DNA from: Brucella intermedia LMG 3301
GTDB lineage: Bacteria; Pseudomonadota; Alphaproteobacteria; Rhizobiales; Rhizobiaceae
DNA length: 64,000 bases
Direction: 5' to 3'
Assembly (NCBI RefSeq): GCF_000182645.1
Contig: NZ_ACQA01000002.1
Coordinates: 1,545,001-1,609,000 of the forward strand
The position numbers and the translations under genes are program-made. The stretch's first letter is position 1, and each line of letters opens with the position of its first letter. The notes beneath the pieces are model-generated. The model saw only the letters and a list, made by a program, of their open reading frames with translations, was not told the origin of the DNA and searched no databases. Positions 26,761-36,002 of this stretch are shown in pieces.

Positions 26761-27602
26761 TTCTTTTCCCCACTCGTCTGCTGATAGCCCTTGAGAACCT
26801 CTTCCTTGAGCGCACTCCATATTTCGCGATGAATTTCGTGGAACTTGTCGTCGAGGCGTATTTCGGAAATCTCGCGCGGGCGGGCGAGGGGAATTTTATA
26901 CTCAGCCATGATGCGGGCACGCGGCCCGGCAGACATGATGACGACGCGATCCGCCAGCGCGATGGCCTCTTCCAGATCGTGGGTCACGAACATGACCGCC
27001 TTCTTGTCCTGCGACCACAGGTCGAGCAGAAGGTCGCCCATGATGACACGCGTCTGCGCATCGAGAGGGCCGAAGGGCTCGTCCATCAGCAGATATTTCG
27101 GATTGCGGATCAGCACCTGCGCAAGGCCGACGCGCTTGCGCTGTCCCCCCGACAGCATATGCGGATAGCGGTCACCAAAACTTGCAAGACCGACGCGGGC
27201 CAGCCACTCGCGAGCCTGTTCGCGGGCCTGTGCCTTTGGCGTGCCTGTGATTTCCAGCCCGATGGCAACATTGTCCAGCACGGTCTTCCAGGGCATGAGA
27301 GCGTCCTGCTGGAAGAGATAACCTGCCTTGCGATTGAGGCCTTGCAGCCGCTGGCCGCTGATCTCGACAGTGCCGCTGGCGGGTACTAGAAGCCCGGCAA
27401 CGGCATTGAGCAATGTGGATTTTCCGCAACCGGTCGGGCCAACAATCGCCACGAATTCGTTTTCGGCAACTTCAAGATTGCTTTCGGCGACAGCATCGAA
27501 ACGGCCACCATCGGCCAGTTTGAACGAAATCTGCACATCCTTGAGCGCAATTGCTGTCTTGCGTGTCTCTTCCACTTGAATAGGGCTTGGTTCGGCGCTC
27601 AT
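26757..27602 (-). CDS. NitT/TauT-type ABC transporter ATP-binding protein (module A)
   Basis: 281-residue ATPase. Walker A is GPTGCGKST, the Q-loop is LFQQDALMPWKTVLDN (typical of the SsuB/TauB/NrtD class), the signature is LSGGQRKR and Walker B is YLLMDEPFGPLD. It is the first gene of module A. The 247 bases before it hold no convincing gene and probably its promoter. Confidence 0.93.
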   Translation of the reverse strand: MSAEPSPIQVEETRKTAIALKDVQISFKLADGGRFDAVAESNLEVAENEFVAIVGPTGCGKSTLLNAVAGLLVPASGTVEISGQRLQGLNRKAGYLFQQDALMPWKTVLDNVAIGLEITGTPKAQAREQAREWLARVGLASFGDRYPHMLSGGQRKRVGLAQVLIRNPKYLLMDEPFGPLDAQTRVIMGDLLLDLWSQDKKAVMFVTHDLEEAIALADRVVIMSAGPRARIMAEYKIPLARPREISEIRLDDKFHEIHREIWSALKEEVLKGYQQTSGEKK

Positions 27603-27849
27603 CGCTAGTCACATCCCGTGAACTGACGATGTGCTCTGCCATAACGGCTCATATATCCGCTCCTCTTCGGGTAGCGCCTCATGAAAGGGGGAACGCACAA
27701 GATGCATAATCTTGTCCATCAAAAAGTGAGGCGCAAAAATTTGCGATAGAGTCTCTTCGTATAACGTCCCGGCAAGAACATGCAACGAAAAGCGCATGGT
27801 GCGTTTCAAACTATCGACAAAAAGAAGCTCAGGCGAAATATTGTTGCGA

Positions 27850-28671
27850 TCAGCCGCGCCAGGTCAGGAAACGTTTCTCGATCTGCCCGATGATGAAATT
27901 GACAATCAGGCCCATCACCGACAGGATTGTGACCCCGGCAAACAGCTTTTCAAGGTCGTAGAGCGAGCCTGCTTCAAGGATATAGGAACCGACGCCGAAC
28001 TGGGCGCCGAGCATTTCGGCTGCGACCAGCAGAATGATGCCGATGGAGATCGAGACCCGCAATCCGGACAGGATTGCAGGAAAGGCGCCCGGCAGGATGA
28101 TCTTGCGGACGATGGACCACCAGCCGAGACCGAAACTCTGGCCCATGCGCACGAGCGACCGATCCACATTGTCGACTGCGCCGTAAGTGGCGACGACCGT
28201 TGGCGTAAAGGTGCCAAAAGCGATGAGCATGTATTTCGACATTTCGTCGATGCCGAACCAAATGACGAAAAGCGGCAGGAGCGCGATCTTGGGAATCGGG
28301 AAAAGGGCTGCGACGAGCGGTACCAGACCTGCCCGAACATAACTGAACAGGCCGATCATCACGCCGAGACCGACGCCGACTGCGATACCGAGGCTGGCGC
28401 CGATGACAAGTCGCCTTAGTGATGGCAGCAGGTGTTGCCACAGGAGGCCGGTCTGCCAGAGCTGGACGAAGGTTTCCAGCACGGCGGATGGGCGTGGCAA
28501 TGTCAGGTTGGATATGAAGCCGCTACGGGTTCCGATTTCCGCGAGCGCCAGCAGTGCCGCGAACAGGATCAGGGCCATATGGGACACCGGCTGGGGCGCA
28601 AAACCGCCCCCCCGGAAAGGGACCGGGCGAACATCCGGGCGGGGCTGCTTCATTTCTGTGATCTCAACCAT
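27850..28671 (-). CDS. NitT/TauT-type ABC transporter permease (module B)
   Basis: 273-residue permease with about six helices (SHMALILFAALLALAEIGTR is the first) and an EAA loop at RSLVRMGQSFGLGWWSIVRKIILPGAFPAI. Its start overlaps the upstream ATPase stop by 8 bases. It is clearly only a distant relative of the module A permease, so the two importers are not a recent duplication. Confidence 0.92.
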   Translation of the reverse strand: MVEITEMKQPRPDVRPVPFRGGGFAPQPVSHMALILFAALLALAEIGTRSGFISNLTLPRPSAVLETFVQLWQTGLLWQHLLPSLRRLVIGASLGIAVGVGLGVMIGLFSYVRAGLVPLVAALFPIPKIALLPLFVIWFGIDEMSKYMLIAFGTFTPTVVATYGAVDNVDRSLVRMGQSFGLGWWSIVRKIILPGAFPAILSGLRVSISIGIILLVAAEMLGAQFGVGSYILEAGSLYDLEKLFAGVTILSVMGLIVNFIIGQIEKRFLTWRG

Positions 28672-29431
28672 TGATCAACTCCTGATCTGCAGCCTGCGCC
28701 TCCGCCCGCATCAACTCCCAGAGCTCTCTCTGCTTTTCTTCAAGAACGGGGTCGCCAAGATGACGCTCGGAAAGGGGAATATCGATATCGACAATTTCCC
28801 TGATCCTTCCGGGCCTTCGCGACAACACCACGACCCGATGACCAAGCCGAACAGCTTCGTTGAGATTGTGCGTGACATAGACCGATGTGAACGGTTGACG
28901 CGTCCACAGCGCAATCAGATCGTCCATCAGCAGTTCTCGCGTCTGGCTGTCGAGAGCCGACAGGGGTTCGTCCATCAGCATGACGGCAGGGCGCACCGAC
29001 AAGGCACGCGCGATCGCCACGCGCTGGCGCATGCCGCCCGAAAGCTGCTTCGGCAATGCCTGCCGGAAATCCAACAGCCGGGTGCGCTCCAGAACATTGG
29101 TGACAATCCTGTCCATTTCAGCTCGACCAAGTCCGTGATCCTCAAGCACCAGCTTGATATTTCCTTCGACGGTGCGCCACGGCAGCAGAGCAAAATGCTG
29201 GAAGACATAAGTGAGGGGATTGAGCGAATCCTTTGGCGGCGACCCAATTTGCAGCACCTCACCCGAGGAAGGTTTTTCAAGCCCGCCGAGAAATCGCAGG
29301 AGCGTGGATTTTCCGCAGCCCGACGGTCCGATCAGGCAGACTATCTGCCCTTGCGGGATGGCGAGCGAAATATCGTTCAGAACTTCGACCGGACCATAAA
29401 AATGGCTGACGTTCTTAAGCTGCAGATCCAT
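28664..29431 (-). CDS. NitT/TauT-type ABC transporter ATP-binding protein (module B)
   Basis: 255 residues from the ATG at 29431, with GGAG seven bases upstream. Walker A is GPSGCGKST, the Q-loop is VFQHFALLPWRTVEGN, the signature is LSGGMRQR and Walker B is VMLMDEPLSALD. It is the SsuB/TauB type and sits between the binding protein and permease genes. Confidence 0.93.
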   Translation of the reverse strand: MDLQLKNVSHFYGPVEVLNDISLAIPQGQIVCLIGPSGCGKSTLLRFLGGLEKPSSGEVLQIGSPPKDSLNPLTYVFQHFALLPWRTVEGNIKLVLEDHGLGRAEMDRIVTNVLERTRLLDFRQALPKQLSGGMRQRVAIARALSVRPAVMLMDEPLSALDSQTRELLMDDLIALWTRQPFTSVYVTHNLNEAVRLGHRVVVLSRRPGRIREIVDIDIPLSERHLGDPVLEEKQRELWELMRAEAQAADQELING

Positions 29432-29545
29432 TTCAACTCCAGTCGGAAAGTACGCTCGCCGACGACAACATCCCAGCTTTGGATGCCTGTTCCGGCTTGT
29501 GCTCGGCAAGCCAGCCGGGCACGGAAGATTTAAGTTTAGCCAGAC

Positions 29546-30568
29546 TTAGATCGTCTTGACGTAGGATGTGTCGAAAAGTTTTTCCTGCGTGACGTCTTCC
29601 TTGACCATGCCCTCGGAGCGGAACCAATCCAGTTGCTCCATACAGCTGTTGAGCGAAAGGGCCAGCCCCTTGTTGATGCGCATTGCCCCATCGATCAGGT
29701 TTTGTTTTGCCGTCTCGAACGGGCTGTCGCTTTCGACATATTTGTGCACGATTTTTGCGATGTCGTCGCGCGCCGCATCATCCGCCGTGTTGTCGACGAA
29801 AGCCGCATTATAATCGTCGATTGCCCGGGAGTAGGCTTTCACGAAAGCTTCCGTCATGGCGCGCTCGTCGCTCGCATTCTTAGTAGACGTGAATGCTGTA
29901 GTGACCTGATAATCCGGAGCGTAGTCGGAAACGAGGCCGATCTGTTTGGCAGCGCCTTCGCGAATGAGCTTTTTCGCGATATTGGGCTGGATCGCCCAGG
30001 AATCGATCTGCCCGGTTGACAGGGCGCCTACCAAGGCGCCGAGTTTCTGTAGCGGTCGGAGCTGGATTTCTGAAAGCGGAATATTATTGGCCTTGGCGAA
30101 CTTGTGCGCCATGAAATGGAATGACGAACCCGCCGTGGTGATGCCGAAACTGTGTCCGGCCAGCTTGGATGGCTCCCTCAGCCCGCCTTCATAAGCCTTG
30201 TTGGAGGCCAGAATAACATTGCCGGTGATCCCTTTTTCTTCCGCAAGCGCTCCGCCGATGACCTTGATCGCGCCTTTGTCGGCCAGACTGATAAGCCCGC
30301 CGCTCATCGCGGTCACACCGAAATCAGCGTCGCCGGATGCGATGGCGACCGCCATGGGTTGGGCGGCCTCGAAGAATTTCAGCTCGATATCGAGACCTGC
30401 GTCTTTGAAATAACCGCGCTCATGCGCAATATAGCTCGGCGCATGGCTCGCCAGATGGAGCACCGCCAGATTGCGCGTCGCGGCCCGGGCAGGGGAGCCG
30501 AAAGCCGTGCTGATGCCCACTGCACCAAGTCCCATCAATGTCTGACGGCGTGTCAGGGTGAAATCCAT
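29546..30568 (-). CDS. NitT/TauT-type ABC transporter substrate-binding protein (module B)
   Basis: 340 residues. The N-terminus TLTRRQTLMGLGAVGISTAFGSPARA is a twin-arginine-type signal. The mature protein has the class pattern VLHLASHAPSYIAHERGYFKDAGLDIELKF and IASGDADFGVTAMSGG. It is the first gene of module B, transcribed towards module A. Binding proteins of this class take sulfonates, nitrate or aromatic carboxylates. No sulfonatase or nitrate reductase gene is nearby to narrow the choice. Confidence 0.9.
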   Translation of the reverse strand: MDFTLTRRQTLMGLGAVGISTAFGSPARAATRNLAVLHLASHAPSYIAHERGYFKDAGLDIELKFFEAAQPMAVAIASGDADFGVTAMSGGLISLADKGAIKVIGGALAEEKGITGNVILASNKAYEGGLREPSKLAGHSFGITTAGSSFHFMAHKFAKANNIPLSEIQLRPLQKLGALVGALSTGQIDSWAIQPNIAKKLIREGAAKQIGLVSDYAPDYQVTTAFTSTKNASDERAMTEAFVKAYSRAIDDYNAAFVDNTADDAARDDIAKIVHKYVESDSPFETAKQNLIDGAMRINKGLALSLNSCMEQLDWFRSEGMVKEDVTQEKLFDTSYVKTI

Positions 30569-30970
30569 TCTGGCTCTCCTCCGATGCGGGTGTCAGCCCG
30601 GCGCAACAGATTTCCCTGCCAAGCCCGGCAAACAAAATTTCATTACGTCTCTGCCACGGAAAAATATGGAAGATTGCTTTCGCATAAAGCCCCAGGGCCA
30701 GATTTTCAATGGTTTTAAGGACTGAGCTTCACAACCACGAGCCTCAATCGCATCGGGAAACAGGCTGAACCGTACTGGATGTGTTCAAAATGGTGGAACC
30801 ATACTGCGAAGTTTAGCCGAGAAGCCTTCTGCGATAGCAAGCGCGGCCAGAGCGAGTTATAAGACCAAGTTATAGGGTGGGCGAAGCAGGTTGGGTCCTA
30901 GCTAAAAAGTGACTCTCGTGGCTCTATTGTATTAAATTAGAGCATTCCGTTCAAACTTCAGGTGACGCCG
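30569..30970. other. Divergent intergenic region
   Basis: 402 bases between the module B binding protein and the HWE kinase, which are transcribed away from each other. I see no gene or clear operator. It is AT-rich just before the kinase and presumably holds both promoters. Confidence 0.5.
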
Positions 30971-32032
30971 ATGAATGACGAAAATATGGATCAGCAGGGC
31001 GGGGTGGTGTTACCTTCGCATTCCTATTCCGGGTCATATGCGTGGCAAACGAGTTTCTATGATGCCGAACTCGATCCACGTGACTGGCTGGCAGCCATCA
31101 TTGACGGTTCTGATGACGCGATAATCAGCAAGGACCTGAATGGTAACGTTAAAACCTGGAACAGGGGAGCCCAGCGACTATTCGGATACGAACCTGATGA
31201 AATTGTGGGAAAGCCGATCACCATCCTTATCCCGGATGATCGCCTGCAAGAGGAGCCGGCGATTTTGGCCCAGATTCGCGCGGGAAACCGCGTGGATCAT
31301 TTCGAAACCGTACGAAAGAAAAAAAACGGGACGCTTTTTGATATCTCTCTAACCATCTCTCCGATCCGGAATGCAGGGGGCAAAATTATTGGCGCATCCA
31401 AAATAGCCAGGGATATCACCGAGCGGCGTCGGGCTCAGGAACAACAGCGCCTCCTGATGGGCGAAATGAATCATCGGATCAAAAACCTTTTTGCACTGGC
31501 AAACGCGATTGTTTCCTTGAGCGGGCGGGAAGTGAAAACCGCCGAGGAATTGCGTCAGCATTTGCAGTCCAGACTTTCTTCACTTGCAAGAGCCCACGCA
31601 CTAACAATGCCCGATTGGGAAGAAGTTGGAGCGGCGTCCATCTCTCTCCACGCGCTTCTTCAGACAATACTCGAACCTTACGATCACCAGAATATAACCG
31701 TTACCGGCGCCAATCCCGCGGTCTCCGGAAAGCAGCTGAGCAGTCTTTCGTTGTTGCTCCACGAGTTCGCGACCAATGCGGCCAAGCATGGGGCGCTTTC
31801 AGCGCCTGGGGGCAACCTTTCTGTAACTGCCCTTGAAACCGAAGATACGTTTGAATTGCTCTGGTCGGAAACCGTACAGGATCACCCCGAAGAACCCAAT
31901 GTTGAAGGGTTTGGAACCCGGTTGGAGGCCGCGCTCTCGGGCGCTCTCAACGCCAGGGTTCAACGGAACTGGACCTCGACTGGTCTCGAAATCAGCTTGC
32001 TGGTCCCCAAAGCAACACTGGAGCCTAAATAG
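30971..32032 (+). CDS. PAS-domain HWE-family sensor histidine kinase
   Basis: 353 residues from the ATG at 30971, with AGG eight bases upstream. It is a soluble protein with no membrane segment. A PAS domain covers about residues 35-155 (WLAAIIDGSDDAIISKDLNGNVKTWN to IARDITERRRAQ). The HWE dimerisation and catalytic region follows, with phospho-accepting histidine in LMGEMNHRIKNLFALANAIV, ATP-binding asparagine in LLHEFATNAAKHGALS and the WxE motif in LLWSETVQ. No LOV cysteine motif is visible, so it is probably not a blue-light receptor. Kinases of this class often feed the alphaproteobacterial general stress response. No response regulator gene is adjacent. Confidence 0.92.
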   Translation: MNDENMDQQGGVVLPSHSYSGSYAWQTSFYDAELDPRDWLAAIIDGSDDAIISKDLNGNVKTWNRGAQRLFGYEPDEIVGKPITILIPDDRLQEEPAILAQIRAGNRVDHFETVRKKKNGTLFDISLTISPIRNAGGKIIGASKIARDITERRRAQEQQRLLMGEMNHRIKNLFALANAIVSLSGREVKTAEELRQHLQSRLSSLARAHALTMPDWEEVGAASISLHALLQTILEPYDHQNITVTGANPAVSGKQLSSLSLLLHEFATNAAKHGALSAPGGNLSVTALETEDTFELLWSETVQDHPEEPNVEGFGTRLEAALSGALNARVQRNWTSTGLEISLLVPKATLEPK

Positions 32033-32326
32033 AAGAACGACTTCACCAAGCGATAACGGCGTAGTGGCTTCGCTGCAATCTCTTGGCGCTTACTACCGGC
32101 GCGCCAAAGGTTCCTTGGGTGCCTTCAAGGATGAGTTGTCGCAGATGATATCGAAGCTTACTCCAGCGGACTGTCCGGTGCTGAACAAAGGAACACGAGG
32201 CAACGCCGCGTTTCCGATTGAGCAACCTTTGAGATTTCCACAAGTCATCGAAGTTACGCCGCTAATTCCCGTTCTCCAACCACTTTGGGTCTTGCCGCGC
32301 TCCCGATCCTCCTCCCATGCGGTTAC

Positions 32327-32521
32327 TCAAACCGGAGGAGTCCATACGGTGACAATCGGAAAGACGAAAATTGCCGCGATCATCAAAAAGAAGATTCGCC
32401 AGCCGGGAGGAACAGCCCGATAGCCGAGCCCGGCCGACACGATTGCGAGCAAACCTGTCAAGGGCCAGCCGAAATAGCCAAAGATGATAAGGTAGGCTTC
32501 GTAAGGAGTGAAATTGATCAC
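32327..32521 (-). CDS. Small two-helix membrane protein of unknown function
   Basis: 64 residues from a GTG at 32521. Two hydrophobic helices are clear: AYLIIFGYFGWPLTGLLAIVS and WRIFFLMIAAIFVFPIVTV, joined by a short loop with GYRAVPPG. Such a composition is unlikely by chance, but the ribosome binding site is weak (CAGG). A longer in-frame start from further upstream would read through a C11 tract on the coding strand at 32546-32556. The gene converges with the HWE kinase; the 294 bases between them hold nothing recognised. Confidence 0.6.
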   Translation of the reverse strand: MINFTPYEAYLIIFGYFGWPLTGLLAIVSAGLGYRAVPPGWRIFFLMIAAIFVFPIVTVWTPPV

Positions 32522-32545
32522 TGTCAGGCCTGCATAACGCGAGGC

Positions 32546-32556
32546 GGGGGGGGGGG
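32546..32556. repeat. Homopolymer G11 tract
   Basis: Eleven consecutive G on the plus strand, 25 bases upstream of the GTG of the small membrane protein on the minus strand. Such tracts slip during replication and can tune a promoter, a leader or a reading frame. Confidence 0.8.
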
Positions 32557-32660
32557 AGAGGGATGATGCGAATGCTCCAGCGCTTGTCTGGTGACGACCC
32601 ATCAAATCCAGATGGCAAATCCTAAACATGCTGCAGCTGGAACTTCGTGCCTTTGGTTTC

Positions 32661-33167
32661 CTATGGGCGAAACAAGGTAAGTTCCTGGAGGAACGTTCCA
32701 TCACCCTTGGGTTCTGACGACATCTCGCCCAGAAAGCCGGAGAATTTGCCAGTGGTTCCGATTACGGCAAGCGCCGATTTTCCGTTTTCAGCCTCTTGTC
32801 CTGCTACCACGATGCTTCCGGCTTCGAATTTCAGTGTCCATTGGCACTGTCCGTGAGCACCGCTTTTGGTCGTCACGCAGCAGCCGCTATTGGTGCCTAT
32901 ATCGCGCCGGTACTAATCCATCAAAGGTTGATCGAAGACGAACAGGTCACCCTGTGATGGTCCGTCTGAGCCGGTGTCCACGGATCTCTTTTCTCCACGC
33001 GTCCCGTCCGCGATCGTGATGATCTTTGTTTCGTCCCGTCGCGGCTGCTGCGATTGATCGGGTGGCGAAACCAACCTTGCTTTACCGGCCATGTTTTGCG
33101 ACCAGCCAATACAAGAGGCCACTCCGACGACGAGTAGCGCGCCAACGGTGACGATATCTCGGTTCAT
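32661..33167 (-). pseudogene. Allene-oxide-cyclase-like barrel protein interrupted by an amber codon
   Basis: One frame from the ATG at 33167 to the stop at 32661 is broken only by a TAG at 32913-32915, after FVFDQPLMD and before YRRDIGTNSG. The N-terminus (VGALLVVGVASCIGW) looks like a signal peptide or anchor. The second half (GQCQWTLKFEAGSIVVAGQEAE and IGTTGKFSGFLGEMSSEPKGDGTF) is the repeat-like beta-strand pattern of the allene oxide cyclase/dirigent barrel. Full length would be about 168 residues. It is either a recent nonsense pseudogene, a sequencing error or a read-through site. Without read-through an 84-residue product ends before the barrel core. Confidence 0.65.
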
Positions 33168-33378
33168 TTCTTCCTCGATGGTAAGTGTTTGCTGTTACGG
33201 TTCGTTCGTCAATTGTCGCGCATCTCGCATTGAGACAACCTTGGTCTTTGCCTGGATCAGGGTGCACATCTCATCGATGCAGCCCTCGGCGCGGATACCT
33301 CAAAATCCGAAATTAGCACACAGAAAGAGTTCGCCATCGTTTTCGACGGAGGATTTCCGGTCGATGACCTTTGATGGA

Positions 33379-33416
33379 TTGACACCTCCACGTTCTCCGG
33401 TATTCTTTTATAAAAG
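33379..33416 (+). promoter_or_regulatory. Probable promoter and palindrome upstream of peptide-type binding protein
   Basis: TTGACA at 33379-33384 is a good -35 candidate, and CTTTTATAAAAG at 33405-33416 is a perfect 12-bp palindrome about 46 bases before the TTG start. Either the AT-rich palindrome overlaps the -10 region or it is an operator, perhaps for the IclR protein of this cluster. Confidence 0.4.
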
Positions 33417-33462
33417 CTTATATAACATAATTGTGGAACAATTCAAAAATGGGGATTTTGTC

Positions 33463-34989
33463 TTGCGGATCAAACTAGCACTCCTTCTGGCTTCTGCGAT
33501 GCTCTTGAGTCCCGGTGCTTCACTGGCGCAGGATAAGGGCGGCGTTATCAATGTCGCGACAATCGGCGAGCCGCCGACGCTCGATCCGATGGTTTCCACC
33601 GCTGATCTGGTGGGGATCGTCACGCAGCATATTTTCGAAACGCTCTACACCTTCGACAAGGAATGGAAGCCGACGCCATTATTGGCAGAAAGCCTGCCGG
33701 AAATCAGCGCGGACGGAAAAACCTATACGATCAAGCTCCGTTCCGGCATCAAGTTCCATGACGGTAGCGACATGACGTCGGAAGACGTGGTTGCGTCGCT
33801 GGAGCGCTGGACAAAGCTCGCTTCGCGGGGAAAACAGGCATCGGTCTTTATTGAAAATATCGCGGCGACCGATCCGGCTACGGTGACGATAACGCTCAAG
33901 CAGCCATATGCGCCACTGACCTCACTGCTTGCCTTCAACAATTCTGCGGCGATCATCATACCCTCAGAAAAGCAGGCTGAGCCGATGAACGAATTTATCG
34001 GCACCGGTCCCTATATGCTCAAGGAGCGAAAGGCAGATCAGTATATTCAGCTCGTGCGTTTCGACGGTTACAAGTCGCGCGACGGCGAGAGCGACGGTTA
34101 TGGCGGCGCGCGTCATCAATATCTCGACGAAATCCGTTTCGTATCGGTCCCGGACGCCAACACTCGTGTCGAGGCCGCGGTTTCCGGACAGTATGATTAT
34201 GTCGATTCCATTCCGGTCGAATCCTTTGACAAGATCAAGTCTTCGACAGCTTCCCAGCCATTGCTTCTGAAGCCCTTCGGCTATCCTGTGTTTGTCTTCA
34301 ACACCAAGGAAGGGGTGGCGTCGAAATTGCCGGTACGAAAGGCTGTAACACACGCATTGAGTATGGAAGACATGCTTGCGGCTGCGTTCGGCAGTACGGA
34401 ATTCTACGCATTAGACGGTGCCTTCTATCCTTCCAATTTCGTCTGGAATACGGACGCGGGTGTGGAAGGCAATTATAACGTGGCCCAGCCGGAAGCTGCA
34501 GCAGAAGATTTGAAGGCTGCCGGCTACAATGGAGAGCCGCTGCGCATTCTGACCAGCCGCCAATATGAGTTCCATTACAAGATGGCGCAGGTGGCCGCCG
34601 AATATCTGAAGCTTGCCGGTTTCAACGTGGATTTGCAGGTTGTCGATTGGGCGACGCTGACGCAGCGCCGTGCTGATCCCAAGCTCTGGGATATCTATAT
34701 AACGCACAGCCCTTTCCTGCCCGAACCTGCTTTGATGGGGTCTCTGTCGACCAGTTCGCCGGGCTGGTGGGACACGCCAGCGCGTAAAACCGTAGTCGAT
34801 GCTTTCACGTCGGAATCCAATCCGGACAAGCGCATTGCGCTGTGGGCAGACGTTCAGAAGACCATCTATGACGAACTGCCCCTGATCAAGATCGGCGACT
34901 TCAATGCTGTCGCGGCGATGTCCACCAAGCTGGAGGGCGTTGAGCCAGCGCCGTGGCCTTACTTCTGGAATGCTTCGTTGAAGAAGTAA
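33463..34989 (+). CDS. Oligopeptide/dipeptide-type ABC transporter substrate-binding protein
   Basis: 508 residues from a TTG at 33463. This places a Sec signal RIKLALLLASAMLLSPGASLAQ right at the N-terminus and has GGGGAT upstream; the open frame extends further but without a sensible start. It is a family 5 solute-binding protein: INVATIGEPPTLDPMVSTADLVGIV, then GKTYTIKLRSGIKFHDGSDMTSEDV, a classic block for this family. It begins the operon with two permeases and an amidohydrolase. A 10-bp perfect hairpin follows the stop, probably protecting this abundant mRNA. Confidence 0.9.
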   Translation: MRIKLALLLASAMLLSPGASLAQDKGGVINVATIGEPPTLDPMVSTADLVGIVTQHIFETLYTFDKEWKPTPLLAESLPEISADGKTYTIKLRSGIKFHDGSDMTSEDVVASLERWTKLASRGKQASVFIENIAATDPATVTITLKQPYAPLTSLLAFNNSAAIIIPSEKQAEPMNEFIGTGPYMLKERKADQYIQLVRFDGYKSRDGESDGYGGARHQYLDEIRFVSVPDANTRVEAAVSGQYDYVDSIPVESFDKIKSSTASQPLLLKPFGYPVFVFNTKEGVASKLPVRKAVTHALSMEDMLAAAFGSTEFYALDGAFYPSNFVWNTDAGVEGNYNVAQPEAAAEDLKAAGYNGEPLRILTSRQYEFHYKMAQVAAEYLKLAGFNVDLQVVDWATLTQRRADPKLWDIYITHSPFLPEPALMGSLSTSSPGWWDTPARKTVVDAFTSESNPDKRIALWADVQKTIYDELPLIKIGDFNAVAAMSTKLEGVEPAPWPYFWNASLKK

Positions 34990-35000
34990 CTCCCGGCAAT

Positions 35001-35030
35001 GCAAATGCCGTCCGTCCGGTCGGCATTTGC
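35001..35030 (+). other. Intercistronic hairpin after binding protein gene
   Basis: GCAAATGCCG (35001-35010) and CGGCATTTGC (35021-35030) are perfectly complementary. There is no T-run, so it is more probably an mRNA-stabilising or attenuating stem than a full terminator. It separates the binding protein from the permeases. Confidence 0.75.
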
Positions 35031-35060
35031 TGAAATCTTCAATCTGGAGAATCTGATCGC

Positions 35061-36002
35061 ATGGTGCGCTACATCCTTCAGCGATTTGTCGGCATGGCTG
35101 TCGTCATGTTTCTGGTCGTGACGATCGTGTTCGTGATTGTCCGGGTGACGCCCGGCGATCCTGCCGCCGTCATGCTTGGACCAGATGCATCGGCGCAGGA
35201 TATTGCCGATCTGCGCGCCCGGCTTGGTCTGGATCAGTCGCTGGTCATTCAGTACTTTTACTACATAGGTCAGCTGCTGAAGGGCGATCTCGGCCAGTCG
35301 ATATTCCTCAACATGCCAGTCGGCGCAGCATTGCTCGATAGAGCCGAGCCGACGTTCTTTCTGACAGTTCTTTCGCTTCTGATTGCATGCATCATTGCTC
35401 TGCCGGTCGGAGTTTATGCGGCTTACAGACGTGGTTCCTTTGTGGATCAGGCTGCAACGACGGTTGCCATGCTCGCAGCGAGCATACCGAGCTTCTGGCT
35501 CGGCCTTATCCTCATGCAGTTTTTTGCGGTCCGGCTGAACCTGTTTCCGGTGTCCGGCTATGGCGGGCCGGGTTCGAGCTTCATGGATCGAATGTATCAT
35601 CTGATCCTGCCAGCCATCGCGCTGGGGCTGGTTTCCTCTGCCCTGATCCTGCGCTTCACACGTGCCTCAATGCTTGATGTTCTAGGTGACGATTACATCC
35701 GCACGGCGCGCGCAAAGGGCCTGATAGAGCGGCGTGTGATCATGAAGCATGCCTTGAAGAACGCGCTGATCCCGATCCTGACCGTGATTGGTCTCACCGC
35801 GGCCGTCCTGATCTCCGGCGCCGTGGTGACGGAAACAGTGTTCGGCCTGCCGGGGGTTGGCAATCTTGTGGTGTCTGCAGTCCTGCGTCGGGATTATCCG
35901 GTAATCCAAGGCGCGCTGCTCGTCATCGCGGGGCTCTATGTCTTGATCAATTTCATCATCGACATGCTCTATCTGTTCGTAGATCCGAGGGTTCGCTACT
36001 GA
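35061..36002 (+). CDS. Oligopeptide-type ABC transporter permease (DppB/OppB family)
   Basis: 313 residues. It starts MVRYILQRFVGMAVVMFLVVTIVFVIVRVTPGDP, the standard DppB opening. The EAA loop is at DDYIRTARAKGLIERRVIMKHALKNALIPI, and the end is VDPRVRY. It overlaps the next permease by one base (TGATG). Confidence 0.95.
   Translation: MVRYILQRFVGMAVVMFLVVTIVFVIVRVTPGDPAAVMLGPDASAQDIADLRARLGLDQSLVIQYFYYIGQLLKGDLGQSIFLNMPVGAALLDRAEPTFFLTVLSLLIACIIALPVGVYAAYRRGSFVDQAATTVAMLAASIPSFWLGLILMQFFAVRLNLFPVSGYGGPGSSFMDRMYHLILPAIALGLVSSALILRFTRASMLDVLGDDYIRTARAKGLIERRVIMKHALKNALIPILTVIGLTAAVLISGAVVTETVFGLPGVGNLVVSAVLRRDYPVIQGALLVIAGLYVLINFIIDMLYLFVDPRVRY

Noticed and set aside
27609..27809. 66-codon minus-strand frame between the two NitT/TauT modules
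   Set aside because: TTG or internal ATG start without a ribosome binding site and an unremarkable product; more probably promoter region.
31833..32423. 196-codon frame overlapping the end of the HWE kinase
   Set aside because: It is out of frame with the kinase it overlaps and antisense to the small membrane protein; low-complexity basic product.
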